Positions 33,559 to 43,828 of a stretch of 64,000 bases of DNA are shown piece after piece. The stretch's first letter is position 1. Each line of letters opens with the position of its first letter. The translations under genes and the position numbers were made by a program. The notes beneath the pieces were generated by a model. It was not told the DNA's origin, did not search any database, and worked only from the letters and a program-made list of their open reading frames with translations. The DNA lies in the NCBI GenBank assembly GCA_000507305.1, contig DF241675.1:1-64000 (forward strand), read 5' to 3'. This DNA is from Breviolum minutum Mf 1.05b.01. Lineage: Eukaryota > Sar > Dinophyceae > Suessiales > Symbiodiniaceae.

Positions 33559-33599
33559 GCTGGTAGTGGTAGTAGTAGTAGTAGTAGTAGTAGTAGTAC
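33559..33599. repeat. (GTA)n tract
   Basis: About 13 GTA triplets. Confidence 0.9.
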
Positions 33600-34426
33600 T
33601 GGTCCGACAGCCGAAAAAATTCTATGAACTGCGAGCGAATCACGTAGCATGTTTTGCGAATGCATCTGGGGGGGAGGCGCTGCGCCCTCCCCCCAACCCC
33701 CGTCCAGCCAGGTTCAGGTTGAGTGCTTAAATTTCTTTTCCAGGGTATTATTTTTTTTTCCAGGGGTTAGTGGGGGTGAAACCCTTAAATTGTTTTTCCA
33801 GGGGTTGTATTTTTTTTTTCCAGGGCCTACCCTATCATGATCATGGGGTTTGGGTAGCCCAAAGTCCTGGAAAAAAGAAACAAATAATGTTTTCCACTGT
33901 GTGTGTGTTTTTGGGGGATCATATTTATATATACATATTTATTCTGCCCCTGTTTTTTGTTTTGATTGTTTAAGGCTTCCAATACGCCATGAAGTCTTGT
34001 TCCTTGCTATAGTATTTCGCCAGAATTTCATACTTGGAATGTCACAAGGGATCAGGCTCGCCTAGCTCACAGTGTTTGATCCTTCAGGAAGAGACTCCTC
34101 AACGTGAGGAGCAATCAGTTGAAGGCAAGGTCCACAAAAGGGTTGCAGTTCCCATTTTTTGTGATTGGTATGCGGTACAAGCTAAGCAAGCAGTGATTTG
34201 TGTTTGCATTACATTATACAATTAATCATATTACATCATATTACATGTTTAATGCAGTATGTATATTCAATATTAGATTTATTTGCTATATATATATTTA
34301 TCGATTTACATATATATATATATATTTACACATATTGTTTACATATGTAATGCATCCTGCATTTGTACGCGCTGCATATATGTACGGACCTACTATAGAT
34401 ACAGAATGGATGCGGGTACATTGGAT

Positions 34427-34456
34427 AGACAGACGGACAGACAGACAGACAGGCAG
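34427..34456. repeat. (GACA)n tract
   Basis: About seven GACA/GGCA tetramers. Confidence 0.85.
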
Positions 34457-35066
34457 ATGCGACAACGTCTACCTAGAGAGATAGCCGACTTGATAGACAT
34501 CGACAGATAGATTCATAAAAGGATAGCTTCTACAGGATGCACAGATAGATAGACATAAAGATTGACACATGGATTCATTGGGATATGATACTAATTTGTA
34601 TAAAATACATAGATTTACAATTTTGCAGGAGATGTTTCCAATACAGAGATTGAAATGTCAACAGTATAGAGTGTCCTCAGTACCTCACAAAACAAAAGAA
34701 ACACCACATTAATCCATGAATAGTAGCTACTCTTCCTCCCACAAGTTTTAGGTTCCAAGTTTTGGGTTCATTTCATTGAAGCTCATGTTCCACTTTCAAA
34801 TGGGCAAAATGGCTAGATAGATGATATATATATATATTTATAAACGAAAGGTAACTGTGTTTACCCGGTTACCTGTCTTGTGTTTTGTGTCATCTCGGGC
34901 CTGTGCAGGTAGCACAATTGCCAGTAGCAGTCAGAACCTGAGAAAAAAGTCACGGCTGGTTCACCTAAAAATCTACCTACTGCTTGATAGACCTAATGAG
35001 ATGGGTAACATCAATTAATATCATGTTTCTTGAGTTGAACGTGTATATATACATTAAATAATTCTA

Positions 35067-35099
35067 TATAGATATATATATATAGAGAGAGAGAGAGAG
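35067..35099. repeat. (TA)n(GA)n dinucleotide tract
   Basis: TATATA passes directly into GAGAGAGA. A second GA tract lies at 51544-51560. Confidence 0.85.
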
Positions 35100-35225
35100 T
35101 GCATGTTCCACTAGCATGCTTAATCTACCGGAGGATAGATACATCATTGTTGTCGTCCCATGTAAAGGGATCAAAGGGTTGACCCTTCTGACATTGGGAG
35201 GCTCCAGGATTGGAATTATGGATGG

Positions 35226-35471
35226 TACTTGGAGGATCATCCCAATTAGTAAGCACCATGGGAACCCAAAACCTTCATTTTTAGGGGTTATAACCCATAT
35301 ATTGGGGGTGTAAAACCTTCATTTTTCATGGTTTTGGGGTCCAAGGGCACTTAGTAACTCCCATTTCTAAGCCATGAAAAGGCCATTTGGAAAAAAACAT
35401 CACCCCCAGTTTGGGCACATACTCACCATGGTTATTTACCACTTACGCTTCCTGGGATGATCCTCCAAGTA
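35226..35471. repeat. hairpin family F, copy 3, interrupted by family G
   Basis: TACTTGGAGGATCATCCCA and GGGATGATCCTCCAAGTA are intact, but the left half is split after TTAGTAAG by a family G element. Removing 35255-35349 restores the family F order (TTAGTAAG followed by CTTAGTAACTCCC). Confidence 0.85.
35255..35349. mobile_element. hairpin family G, copy nested in family F
   Basis: ACCATGGGAACCCAAAACC to GGTCCAAGGGCA, with GGGGTTATAACCCATATA inside. It lies within a family F hairpin, so it inserted later. Confidence 0.85.
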
Positions 35472-35583
35472 CACTCCCTGAAACGAACAGTTCGCACCTG
35501 AAAATAGGCCGGGCCCCAAGAGGAAATGTCATTTGAACCAACCATCCATTTACAGGCGCAAACTGTTAGTTCCCGGGAGGCTA
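35470..35583. repeat. hairpin family D (CACCTGAAAATAGG subtype)
   Basis: TACACTCCCTGAAACGAACA faces AACTGTTAGTTCCCGGGAGG. It begins on the last bases of the preceding family F copy (GTAC shared). Confidence 0.8.
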
Positions 35584-35725
35584 TGTTGAAAAAGATGGGA
35601 AAAAACAGCAACAAGCATCTGGAAGTCACCAAAAGATGGTTTTAAAGCATTCACCACTAGTCACTTTCTGATTGGGATCCATATGTATATATATATATAT
35701 ATTTATTTACATACATACATATTCA

Positions 35726-35833
35726 CCAGGAGGTGGTTTCATTCTATTTGTTTGTCATGTTTACCTCCAAATTTTGGCGGTAAATGATCTACAAATTTGA
35801 CCAAGTGATTTGTTCAAAGGGGTCACCAACTAG
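35726..35833 (+). repeat. family A element 11 (diverged)
   Basis: CCAGGAGGTGGTTTCATTC at the left, GGGGTCACCAACTAG at the right. The middle is heavily changed (CCTCCAAATTTTGGCGG). Confidence 0.65.
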
Positions 35834-35963
35834 TTTACTAGCCACGAATATCCAATATTCCGTGTTTATTTCCTGTCCCTCAAGAATCATTGGAACCAAC
35901 CGAGGTTTTGTTTAACCTGCAAAAAAGACATGCGGGGTCCGGGGAGTATAAACGTCCTAAACG

Positions 35964-36104
35964 ACGACGACGACGACGACGACAACAACAACAACAACAG
36001 CAACAACAACAACAACAACAGCAAGCAAACAAACAAACAAACAAACAAACAAACCAACCAACCAAACAACCAACCAACCAACCAAACAAACAAACAAACA
36101 AAAA
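35964..36104. repeat. compound tract (ACG)n (ACA)n (CAAA)n (CAAC)n
   Basis: ACG triplets, then ACA triplets with CAG interruptions, then CAAA, CCAA and CAAA tetramers. Same order and strand as the tract at 21414. Confidence 0.95.
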
Positions 36105-36336
36105 ACAAAAGTTGTTTGATGTCCCGGGATAGTTTTCGGGTTGTTTTCATGGTGCTTTCGGCCTTCATTTTTTTCGGCGACAAATATACATTTAATAACA
36201 ATAGCAGCCTGAAGGCCCCCAATAAGGGGAAATGTGTTTGAAGGGGGGACGGGGGGAACTGGGAATTAGTAGGGGTTTGGTAGGGAAATTTTTGGGGAAT
36301 GATATGAAACCATAGGAGAAGATTGGGGATAAGATT

Positions 36337-36443
36337 TCCCTGAGACTAAGAGCTTGCACCTGAGAATTGATGGTTTGTATGACGATCCTTTTCTGTTGAG
36401 AAGGCTTCCTGACAGGCGAACTCTTAGTTTCAAGGGGGGCGTA
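36337..36443. repeat. hairpin family D, GCACCTGAGAATTG subtype
   Basis: CCCTGAGACTAAGAGCTTGC faces GCGAACTCTTAGTTTCAAGG. Confidence 0.65.
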
Positions 36444-36588
36444 GGATTTTTATTTGCAGGTTTAGTTCGGGATGCCGGAGCCTAGAAATATATAATGTAC
36501 ACGTGTTGTTGACTGGCATCTTGGGTAGGGGGAGTAGATCCAACCGATGGTGATTTGCCCAACATATATTCATGGGAATCTAAGGGCA

Positions 36589-36719
36589 CATCCCCCAATG
36601 CCACGTTTCCACCCAGGAAAATTCCGGCCTTATGATCAGGGATTATTAAGGGACTAGATGGGCTTCAAACCCCCCAAAATAAGGCCGGCTATTTCTTGGA
36701 GTGGTTGGCATTGGGGAAA
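36589..36719. repeat. hairpin family K, copy 5
   Basis: CCCCCAATGCCACG at the left, GGTTGGCATTGGGG at the right. AAATTCCGGCCTTAT faces ATAAGGCCGGCTATTT. Confidence 0.75.
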
Positions 36720-36827
36720 TAACCCGTAACTTTTCATGAAATATCGAAAAAAACTCATCCCCAGGTGACCATCCTCCAGGGAACTCCAAAAATCCCACCA
36801 AAAGGGAAAAGGAAAATCATATTTAAA

Positions 36828-36927
36828 CTAGGTGGTGGTTTGAAATATTCTTTGTTTTCACCCCGAAACTTGGGGAAGATTCCCATTTTGACTAATCTTT
36901 TTCAACTGGGCTGACACCACCAACTAG
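36828..36927 (+). repeat. family A element 12
   Basis: CTAGGTGGTGGTTTGAAAT to CTGACACCACCAACTAG, with TTTTGACTAATCTTTTTCAA inside. Confidence 0.9.
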
Positions 36928-37115
36928 CTTACATTCCCCAATAATATTTCTCCCCGTGGTTTCCACCCTTTTTTTTTACATCCCCAAACCATCCCCAACT
37001 GGACCTCCAAGGTTCTGAAAGTCTGGGGAATCCCACCGGTGGCGACTCAGGCCTAGCTGGAAAATTCCTACGCGAACATGTTGTTTTTTTTAATGTGGCA
37101 AGTAGGTGTTTCTAA

Positions 37116-37200
37116 ACTGGTTGATTAATACTGGTTTATGATTAGGGATCCGTATATTGCTTATTATAGTCCCTATATGACTGGGTAGTAGAATGCCCTT
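37116..37200 (-). repeat. hairpin family I, reverse copy
   Basis: CTGGTTGATTAATACTGG, TTAGGGATCCGTATA and GACTGGGTAGTAGAATGCCC match the reverse complement of the other family I copies. Confidence 0.6.
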
Positions 37201-37894
37201 TATACACCCTGCCCTAAACAATCAAAACTACGTGCATTTGAATTTGTATGTTTAAGGTGACTCAAAAATGGATGAAGTTGACCCTGAATCTTGAGGAGAT
37301 GATTTTTGAGATCAGATGAAACCAGCAACTGGTTGAGCCAGTCCAAGTTTGTGTGTTTTTCTTTGATTTGTGTTTTCTTTCTCACCATGTTTGTAGAAAA
37401 AATACCAATACAAGTTAAGTGATTTGCATCAACTGTGTGGCTTTTAGAATTGATGGACCTTACATGTTTTTTAATCATATATAGGCTCCACGTAACTGGT
37501 AGTTTATTCACCGAAACAATTATATATCTCGTAAAAATCACTGTAGGCATGATTCATGGATCGGTAGATTTCGCCATGGATCCTAGCAAATGATGCCCTA
37601 AAACGGCCGCCTCAACGGCCCCGATTCTCATGGCTTCCTTGCCTCAAAAAGGGTTTCGCCGGGTTTCAAGTCTCCTAAAATGCCAGCATTTTGTCAGGGG
37701 CCCACCTTGCAACAATGGGATTATAACCCCTCAAAACATGGCCGTATGAAATGAGTTCCTACCACTTGACTGGCTCAAAATATACAAATTTTAAATGCCC
37801 AGGAGTTGAAGATGCCAAGGTTTAACCGGTAAATTTCATCTATCGATCACGCCCCCTTAATTTCACAGGGAATCCGATTCTGTCAATTTCACAG

Positions 37895-37968
37895 GCTACA
37901 CCACGGTGATGCTACGCAACATCCCCAACAAGTACACGCGTGAGATGTTGGTGAAGCAGTTGAACCAG
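37895..37968 (+). CDS. Mei2-like gene, exon 1 seen (RRM beta-1, RNP2)
   Basis: After TTTCACAG|GC the frame reads YTTVMLRNIPNKYTREMLV, then KQLNQ. VMLRNI is RNP2, and IPNKYT is the Mei2-family signature that follows it. The first two bases complete a codon begun upstream, so at least one earlier exon exists. The exon ends at CAG followed by GATTGGG: a GA donor, because the next exon continues in phase 0 and reading on meets a TAA within five codons. Intron 1 is 1984 bp. Confidence 0.93.
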
Positions 37969-38020
37969 GATTGGGCAGAAACATAAGGTGCCCCGAAAAG
38001 ACATCCACTTCTAGCCAATG

Positions 38021-38160
38021 TGGGGTCCCCTACAAGTTAGTTATAAATGGAGTTATGGGGCCCCCTATAAATGGGATTATTTCACCCTACTGCAAATGGG
38101 TTACATATATATATATATATATACAACTCCATTTATAAATGGTAGGGGGCACACCTTGTA
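38021..38160. repeat. hairpin family S around a (TA)n core
   Basis: TACAAGTTAGTTATAAATGG faces CCATTTATAAATGGTAGGGG and ACACCTTGTA. The loop holds GGGCCCCC and (AT)n. Partial relatives (GGGGCCCCATAACTCCATTT) occur near 50536 and 29714. Lies in intron 1. Confidence 0.65.
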
Positions 38161-38253
38161 GAATATTTAAACTGGTTGTTTCAGTTGGATTTATCTCCCA
38201 AATCACTACATGTTTAAAACGTGTTTTAGTTGCCAAACATCCATGTTTAAAAA

Positions 38254-38336
38254 CTAGGTGGTGGTTTCTACATATTTTTTCAATTTTCACCCCGAAACTT
38301 GGGGAGGATCCCATTTTGACTAATATTTTTCAGATG
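38254..38336 (+). repeat. family A element 13, right arm lost
   Basis: CTAGGTGGTGGTTTCTAC to TTTTGACTAATATTTTTCAG, then unrelated sequence exactly after the CAG. The truncation falls at the point that would be the 3' splice site. Lies in intron 1. Confidence 0.85.
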
Positions 38337-38892
38337 ACCAGAAAAGCATTGTCTTGGGGGTACCAGATAATGTGTCGGTGAAGGTCAGATGGATCGTATA
38401 GGAAGTGGAACCCACATCCTGCAAGAAATGCCCCATTGATTACCAAAATATATGATATTACAATCGTTTTCCCAGTGCTTGTATGGTGATTTTCTGAAGA
38501 TGTTGTTTAAGATTGTGTTTTTATCTTCTTTTTATTCATTCCTAGTTCTTTAGTCTACTTCCTCACAAAGTATTTGGAAGACTAGGGTATATTTTACGAA
38601 GATCGTTTTTTTCACCGTGTTTGCATCTTTCTCAAGTTGGTTGAAAGCACCACCAAAAACTTTGGTGAGACTAAATGCACTCCCAACCAGGAAACGTAAT
38701 GTTTTTTATTCCGCTGGGTTGAAACCACAGGTTTTCGCACATGGGACCTTTAGTTACAACATTGACTTTTCAATATCAAGAGTTCCCCCAAAAAACCATC
38801 CCTGTAATGTTTGCGAAAGCCACATCCACTCAAAATTAACCTAGGCCAAGCAGGAGACTTCCATTGAGGCTTAACAGATGCGATCCACAACA

Positions 38893-38999
38893 TATGGGGG
38901 TTTCCTAAAATGGTGGTACCCAACAACCATGGGTTTTCCTACTAAAAATGATCATTTTGGGGTGTTTTGGGGGTACCACCATTTAAGGAAACACCCATA
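38893..38999. repeat. hairpin family E, copy 3
   Basis: TATGGGGGTTTCCTAAAATGG faces CCATTTAAGGAAACACCCATA. CAACAACCATGGGTTTTCC is shared with 11641-11755. Lies in intron 1. Confidence 0.85.
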
Positions 39000-39332
39000 T
39001 CAATGCTGAAATTTTAGAGGTTTGCAAGCCATTCAAGTTGAGGCCTTCAGTGCAGCATTTCCACTTGCTATACGGTGACGACCGAAAAGCATCATATTTT
39101 TTTTGCAAAAGCTGAAATATCGATTGCATCCAAACAACAAAATAGATAAGAATGTGAACTGAAACCGTTTCACAGCTTGTTGTCATAAATTTGATTTTTT
39201 TCACATGGGACATAGACTTTCAACAAAATCTTTCATTTGTGTTGATTCTCTGACTTCCTTCAGGGGTGCCATTGTTTGTTGTCCATCCTTTGCTTTGTTT
39301 TTTTGGTTGGAGTTGCTGAGATGTAAGAGAAG

Positions 39333-39448
39333 TATATGGGTGGAAATCCAAAAATAGAGGTACCCCAAAATGGATGGTTTATAATGGAAAACCCTATTGA
39401 AATGGATGAATTGGGAGGAAAACTCACCATTTTCGGAAACATCCATAT
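39333..39448. repeat. hairpin family E, copy 4
   Basis: TATATGGGTGGAAATCCA at the left, TTTTCGGAAACATCCATA at the right. Inside is CCAAAATGGATGGTTTATAA, also in 58276-58382. Lies in intron 1. Confidence 0.75.
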
Positions 39449-39790
39449 ATTTCGCTGGGTGAAGTTTTGACACGATGTGACACGACGTGACATTCCTAGA
39501 CATCCAGGACCGGTACCTCCTGAGGATTGGTGTTTTTCATCTGTATGGTTTGAGCTTACGAAAATAGCCTTCAAAAATAAGGCGTCTATATAAACATGTC
39601 GCATCTTCAACACTTCCCTTGGATTTTCTCACAAAAAGATCACCGAAAACACCTCGGAAAATGAGCATTTTTTGACCCCAAAGGCATGGCTTGGTGGTTT
39701 AACTTCAGGATGTTTTTTTCCTTCGTCAAGTGTAGGGTGGATTTTTTAAGGTGAACCAGCCGGTCAGTTTTCCGGGGCCTGGCAATTCTT

Positions 39791-39870
39791 TGTGACCTTA
39801 AGTGACCCTTTCAAAGGCTAAGTGACCTCCAACTAGAGGATAAAAAGGTCACGGCTTGAATCACCTGGGG
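39791..39870 (-). repeat. hairpin family M, copy 3
   Basis: TGTGACCTTAAGTGACCC, CTAAGTGACCTCCAAC and AAAAAGGTCACGGC, ending AATCACCTGG. It lies about 80 bp before exon 2, in intron 1. Confidence 0.65.
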
Positions 39871-39952
39871 TGTATCTTCTCACGCTTTTTTCACGGTGGT
39901 TCAATCAACGAACCGCTGGTGTTTTTTTTGTGATGGGTTGGATGGGGTCCAG

Positions 39953-40005
39953 GACTTCAAGGGCTGCTTCGACTTTGTCTACTTGCCCATTGATTTCAAA
40001 AATAA
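39953..40005 (+). CDS. Mei2-like gene, exon 2 (RRM middle)
   Basis: After GGGGTCCAG|G the frame reads DFKGCFDFVYLPIDFKN plus two bases. The YDFxYLPIDF block is diagnostic of the Mei2 RRM. Joining the last AA to the G of exon 3 gives lysine and the expected KNKCNVGYGF. Donor GTCTCACC. The exon is 53 bp. Confidence 0.93.
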
Positions 40006-40170
40006 GTCTCACCGGCTGGAGTTTTTTTTTTCGAAAAAAAATCCTCTGGGTTTTTTGTTGATGGCTTTGTTTAGTAAAACTGCAGGTTGAAAAAGATATT
40101 TGATGTTTGTTGGAACTGGAACTATTAACTTAGAAGATCCCAACCAACAAAAACTCAACAGTTTGGAGGT

Positions 40171-40251
40171 TTTTGTTTGTTTGTTTGTATGATTCTTTGT
40201 TTGTTTGTTTGTTTGTTTGTTTGTTTGTTTGTTTGTTTGTTTGTTTGTTTG
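40171..40251. repeat. (GTTT)n tract in intron 2
   Basis: About 18 GTTT units with one GTATGATTC interruption. Confidence 0.95.
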
Positions 40252-40460
40252 AAAAAAAAACAGGGGTCATGAAATGGGACCGATCCAGTTTTTTGATGCA
40301 TAAAAAGTGGATCCAAATGTTGCTGGGATTTCCCAATTCCATCATACAAGTAGTGCTGCTTGTTTGGGTCCCAACGTGTTACAATGACCCTTTGGATTCA
40401 ATTCAAGGATTTTTGATGTGTTTTTTTGCTGTAAATAAGAAGTTCAACAATTGCCTACAG

Positions 40461-40595
40461 CATCGCATGCACATGTATATGGTATATATTTAGTATCTAT
40501 ATATATATATATGTATATGCACACTTAGATTTACCATGAACATCAACCATTCATTTCATGTAGGTAAACATACCATTCCCATGGATCATCATGGG
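40461..40595. repeat. hairpin family B, copy 12, with a (TA)n insert
   Basis: The right half TTTCATGTAGGTAAACATAC and CCCATGGATCATCATGGG is good. The left half is stretched by (TA)n. Lies in intron 2. Confidence 0.65.
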
Positions 40596-40865
40596 AAATG
40601 AACTACAAATAAACTCGTACATTTGGTTACTCTGGATTCCCAAAAAGGGACTACAAAAATATATAAGTGGTATATACTGCCACTTGTGGGATTATATGCC
40701 ACCTACCACCTATTGAGGGAACCAGAAACAGCTATTGACAGTTGAATCAAAAACGTTTGAGCCTTGAACATCCATATATTGGTCCATATGGTATATAGCC
40801 TCCTTACATTTACCATATAAACATCCACCACGAAGGTGGCCTGCACTTGTTGAAGTTGTTGCCAG

Positions 40866-40931
40866 GTGCAACGTGGGCTACGGCTTCGTGAATTTCCGTA
40901 CCTCTGCATCCTGCGATGAGTTTATCTCCAG
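40866..40931 (+). CDS. Mei2-like gene, exon 3 (RNP1)
   Basis: After GTTGCCAG|G the frame reads CNVGYGFVNFRTSASCDEFIS. GYGFVNF is RNP1, the core RNA-contacting strand of the RRM. It ends with AG followed by GCCTTTGCC, a GC donor. The AG plus the first G of exon 4 gives arginine. The preceding 60 bp (CCACGAAGGTGGCC) show no coding continuity. Confidence 0.94.
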
Positions 40932-41056
40932 GCCTTTGCCTCGGGGGGATGTTTTGGTGACCGGTGGTTTTTTAAAGGCCGGGGAAGGGGTGTTTTTCAA
41001 GATTGAGATGTGAATATGGTAAAATATATAATAGGGTATGAATCAAGTGCTAGGTA

Positions 41057-41162
41057 CTTAGGTGGTGGTTTTTGGACAGATGTTTTTAATTTTCAGCCAG
41101 AAAATTGGGGAAACGATCCAGTTTGACTAATAGTCTTGGGATGGGTTGAAGCCACCAATTAG
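41057..41162 (+). repeat. family A element 14
   Basis: CTTAGGTGGTGGTTTTTGG to GAAGCCACCAATTAG, with TTTGACTAATAGTCTTGGG inside. Lies in intron 3. Confidence 0.85.
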
Positions 41163-41597
41163 ACACCGTATGCTTTTTAGAAATAAGACAAGGACATGCA
41201 TGCATTCTACTCAACATGGGATGTTTTTTGGATATTTCAAAATAATTTCTGTCAATATAAAAGGACATTTGGGGGTGCATCCTTGGCCCTTGGCCACAGT
41301 GAAAGGTGATGGGACCCCCATGGACCCCCAAAGATGATACTGGAAGGGAATAAGATGGGCAAATGATAGCGATCCAGTTCCGTGCCGGCTGGTCACCTCC
41401 CGGATAGTGGTGATTGTAAGGGACGTTGTCCTTAATTCAGGTTTAAGAAGTGTAGTAGTTTGCCCAGGGGAGACGCCCAACATGCCAAACATTTTTACAA
41501 ATGACAACAAGAGACGAGTTTTGCCAGGAAGCTGCAGAACACACTAATTGGGGTATATATGACGTTTTTTTTTTTTCCTGGTGTTGAATGACTAAAA

Positions 41598-41695
41598 CTG
41601 GGTGGTGATTTCAAATATTGTTTATTTTCACCCCTATTTGGGGAAGATTCCCATTTTGACTAATATTTTTCAAAGGGGTTGAAACCACCAACTAG
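41598..41695 (+). repeat. family A element 15
   Basis: CTGGGTGGTGATTTCAAAT to GAAACCACCAACTAG, with TTTTGACTAATATTTTTCAA inside. AAA lies on both sides. Lies in intron 3. Confidence 0.9.
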
Positions 41696-41778
41696 AAAGA
41701 GATTGTGAAGATTCTTGACTTTCTCGTGAATGACTTTGTAATCCCACATCAAAGAAATCACCTTTCCAAAAGAAACAA

Positions 41779-41893
41779 TACCCTCCCTGAAACTAACCTT
41801 TTTCGCCCCCGGAACATTGGTGGTTAGAAGATGAAATTTCCTTTTTAGGCCCGGCCTATTTTCAGGGGCGAAGTGTTAGTTTTAGGGAGGGTA
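41779..41893. repeat. hairpin family D (CGCCCC subtype)
   Basis: TACCCTCCCTGAAACTAAC faces GTTAGTTTTAGGGAGGGTA, near-perfect. It lies directly before the Helitron-like relic in intron 3. Confidence 0.85.
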
Positions 41894-41910
41894 TCACATC
41901 CACACGATGA

Positions 41911-42868
41911 CCACGGGACGACGGTATTTCTGTACCTCCATTTGCCTACGTTCAAATTGTGGGAATCAAGTATCCATGGGTAATTTGTTCCAGAGAATAC
42001 CGCAAACGATGTCTTTACTTTGAGGAGAGGGAGGGGCCCTTGCCAGTGAGTGGACCGGAGATCCGGCGAGCAGCATCCAATCATGCATGGCAGTCTAGTC
42101 ATAGTTTTCGTACTTCAAAGAAGCGGCAACTTGGCACGGCAACTTACATTGATAAGGCCAGCAATGGTGAGGAGCGAGGGTTGCTATCATGTTCGATTTG
42201 TGCTCTTTCGCACTGGAAAGAAGATTTGTTGCTGATTGGCTTGTTTACCAAACCTGAGGACCTTGAAGATGTGCCAGACATCCGGCCAGGTCACCAAGAA
42301 GATGTAGAGAGTAACGATGCTGACATACTAAGAGGGTACTGGGTAAGAAAAGATATGGTGCGCAAAGTTGATGAGTTCTTGAATGCAGATACCTATAGTC
42401 AGCGGTGGCCTAAGATTCCAAAGCATGAGCTTCTTGGCACTAGTGTGAAGCACCCCTTCTAAGAAGACAGCCGCTGGTTGTTGGACACGAAAGGTATGTC
42501 AGAGATTCTCACCGGGGATAACTGTGTCAAATTCGATGCTGAGGGAAAGGCCCCCAAAGTAACGGCTTGTTGGGCATGCGCGTTGGATCTTTGCAGCAAT
42601 CATCCCCAAATGCCTCGTATGGCTTTGGCGAAGGATAATCTGATGCTCAGAGAACCTTGCGTTTTTCATGATGGATCTGGAAATCCATTGTCCGACGCTA
42701 CCTTGCTACTTTTAGCACTGGCACGTGCGGTAGTTGTGAAGGAGGTCCCTGAACCATTACGTCAGGTTCCCGCCGCAGAGCAACAACAAGTGCTTAAAGG
42801 CAACACCATCGCTTTGTCGCAGGCAGATTGCCGTGTCTTAGCCACAGTCATTCCCATGGGATCCCAAA
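41911..42868 (+). pseudogene. Helitron-type DUF6570-like coding relic
   Basis: One frame runs for about 320 codons with a single in-frame TAA at 42460-42462. Before it come CSICALSHWKEDLLLIGLF and GYWVRKDMVRKVDEF. After it come a CWACALDLC cysteine cluster, PQMPRMALAKDN, and then VLKGNTIALSQADCR. This order matches the region before the Helitron_like_N/DUF6570 part of Helitron Rep-helicase polyproteins, in which a CxxCxxxxC motif is followed by P-x-MALANDN and later LxGNxIxxxQ. No HUH nuclease or helicase motifs follow. It stops against a family B hairpin. GC content is higher than in the surrounding intron. Recognition is by motif memory and was not searched. Confidence 0.7.
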
Positions 42869-42928
42869 TGGGTACGAATAGGGAACACGATTTCGTCACC
42901 CCCCCCACCCGAAAAAAAAGGACACATA

Positions 42929-43024
42929 CCCATACCATTCATGTATGGTATAGTTACCTACATTTGCTTGTTGTTTATGGCCAATGTAGGCAAAACCTAC
43001 CAATCCCATGGATGCGTCATTGGG
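42929..43024. repeat. hairpin family B, copy 13
   Basis: CCCATACCATTCATGTATGG and CCAATCCCATGGATGCG. The core is TTACCTACATTTGCTTG. Lies in intron 3. Confidence 0.8.
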
Positions 43025-43123
43025 ATATGATTGTATGACAAACATTATTTGAGATGAAACAAAATTCAGTCCCAGTCCCAAAATGCCCAGTTTGGTGGCA
43101 TGTCACATATGTCCAGTGGGCAG

Positions 43124-43159
43124 GTATGATGGAGTCGATGTTCGTAAGTGCTTGCCTGG
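43124..43159 (+). CDS. Mei2-like gene, exon 4 (36 bp)
   Basis: After GTGGGCAG|G the frame reads YDGVDVRKCLP plus GG. The GxxVRxCLPG block follows the RRM in the family. The donor is GCTTGGGCTCC (GC). Joining GG to the A of exon 5 gives glycine and the expected CLPGLNSKK. Although only 12 codons long, the exon is fixed by phase and motif on both sides. Confidence 0.9.
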
Positions 43160-43252
43160 GCTTGGGCTCCCTGTGCACCAGTTCCTGGTGGCGGATCAAG
43201 TTGATGGCTTTAAAAGGAATGTTTGAATTTAAGGGATTAACATCATCAATAT

Positions 43253-43361
43253 CTGGGTGGTGGTTTCAAATATTTTTGAATTTTTTATTTTCACCCCCAT
43301 TTGGGGGGGAAATGATCAAATTTGACTAATATTTTTCAGGTGGGTTGAAACTACCAACCAG
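43253..43361 (+). repeat. family A element 16
   Basis: CTGGGTGGTGGTTTCAAAT to GAAACTACCAACCAG, with a duplicated TTTTT-rich left interior and TTTGACTAATATTTTTCAG. Lies in intron 4, 93 bp after exon 4. Confidence 0.9.
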
Positions 43362-43726
43362 TAATATGAATATATCAAGGTCAATAGATCAAACAGGGCG
43401 CCCAATGTATGAAATCTATTGCAAATGTAGGTATGAATATTTCAACTATGATTACTAATTACGTCGGTGACCTTTGGACTTTATCATCCACCCAGAACAC
43501 TCCAAACACATGCAATCTCAAATCCGCACCATGAATGTATGCAATATCTATACATTTTCCGCAGATCCAACATTTTAGATTCAAAAACGAGTCATGATAA
43601 GTATACGGTACACAAATGGTCAATATGCTCCATGTATGGAATATGTCTCTTATTTTGTCGTGGTCATATGGTCAGTGAGCAAATATCAACTATACGCGGA
43701 GCATCACAGAGAATAGTTTTTTCCTC

Positions 43727-43828
43727 TGGGAGGTTTGATTACCTCTTAAGCTCTTGGGATGCTGATATCCATTTCTGTCCTCCACAAGGATGTTTTTTAT
43801 TTCAGATGGGTCGAAACAACCAACTAAG
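43727..43828 (+). repeat. decayed family A remnant
   Basis: Only the right part is clear: TTTTATTTCAGATGGGTCG, then AAACAACCAACTAAG. Lies in intron 4. Confidence 0.45.

Larger units (their letters stand above)
32800..33880. repeat. composite element built on TTCCCTGGAAAA motifs
   Basis: GATGATACTGGAAAA and ACGTTCCCTGGAAA occur at about 32804-32843 and again at 33480-33510. Forward CCCTGGAAAA motifs cluster at 32830-32885 and 33500-33550. Inverse TTTTCCAGGG motifs cluster at 33737-33822. Between them lie an octamer minisatellite, a (GTA)n tract and ATCATA-rich sequence. No other repeat family enters this kilobase. Confidence 0.6.
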
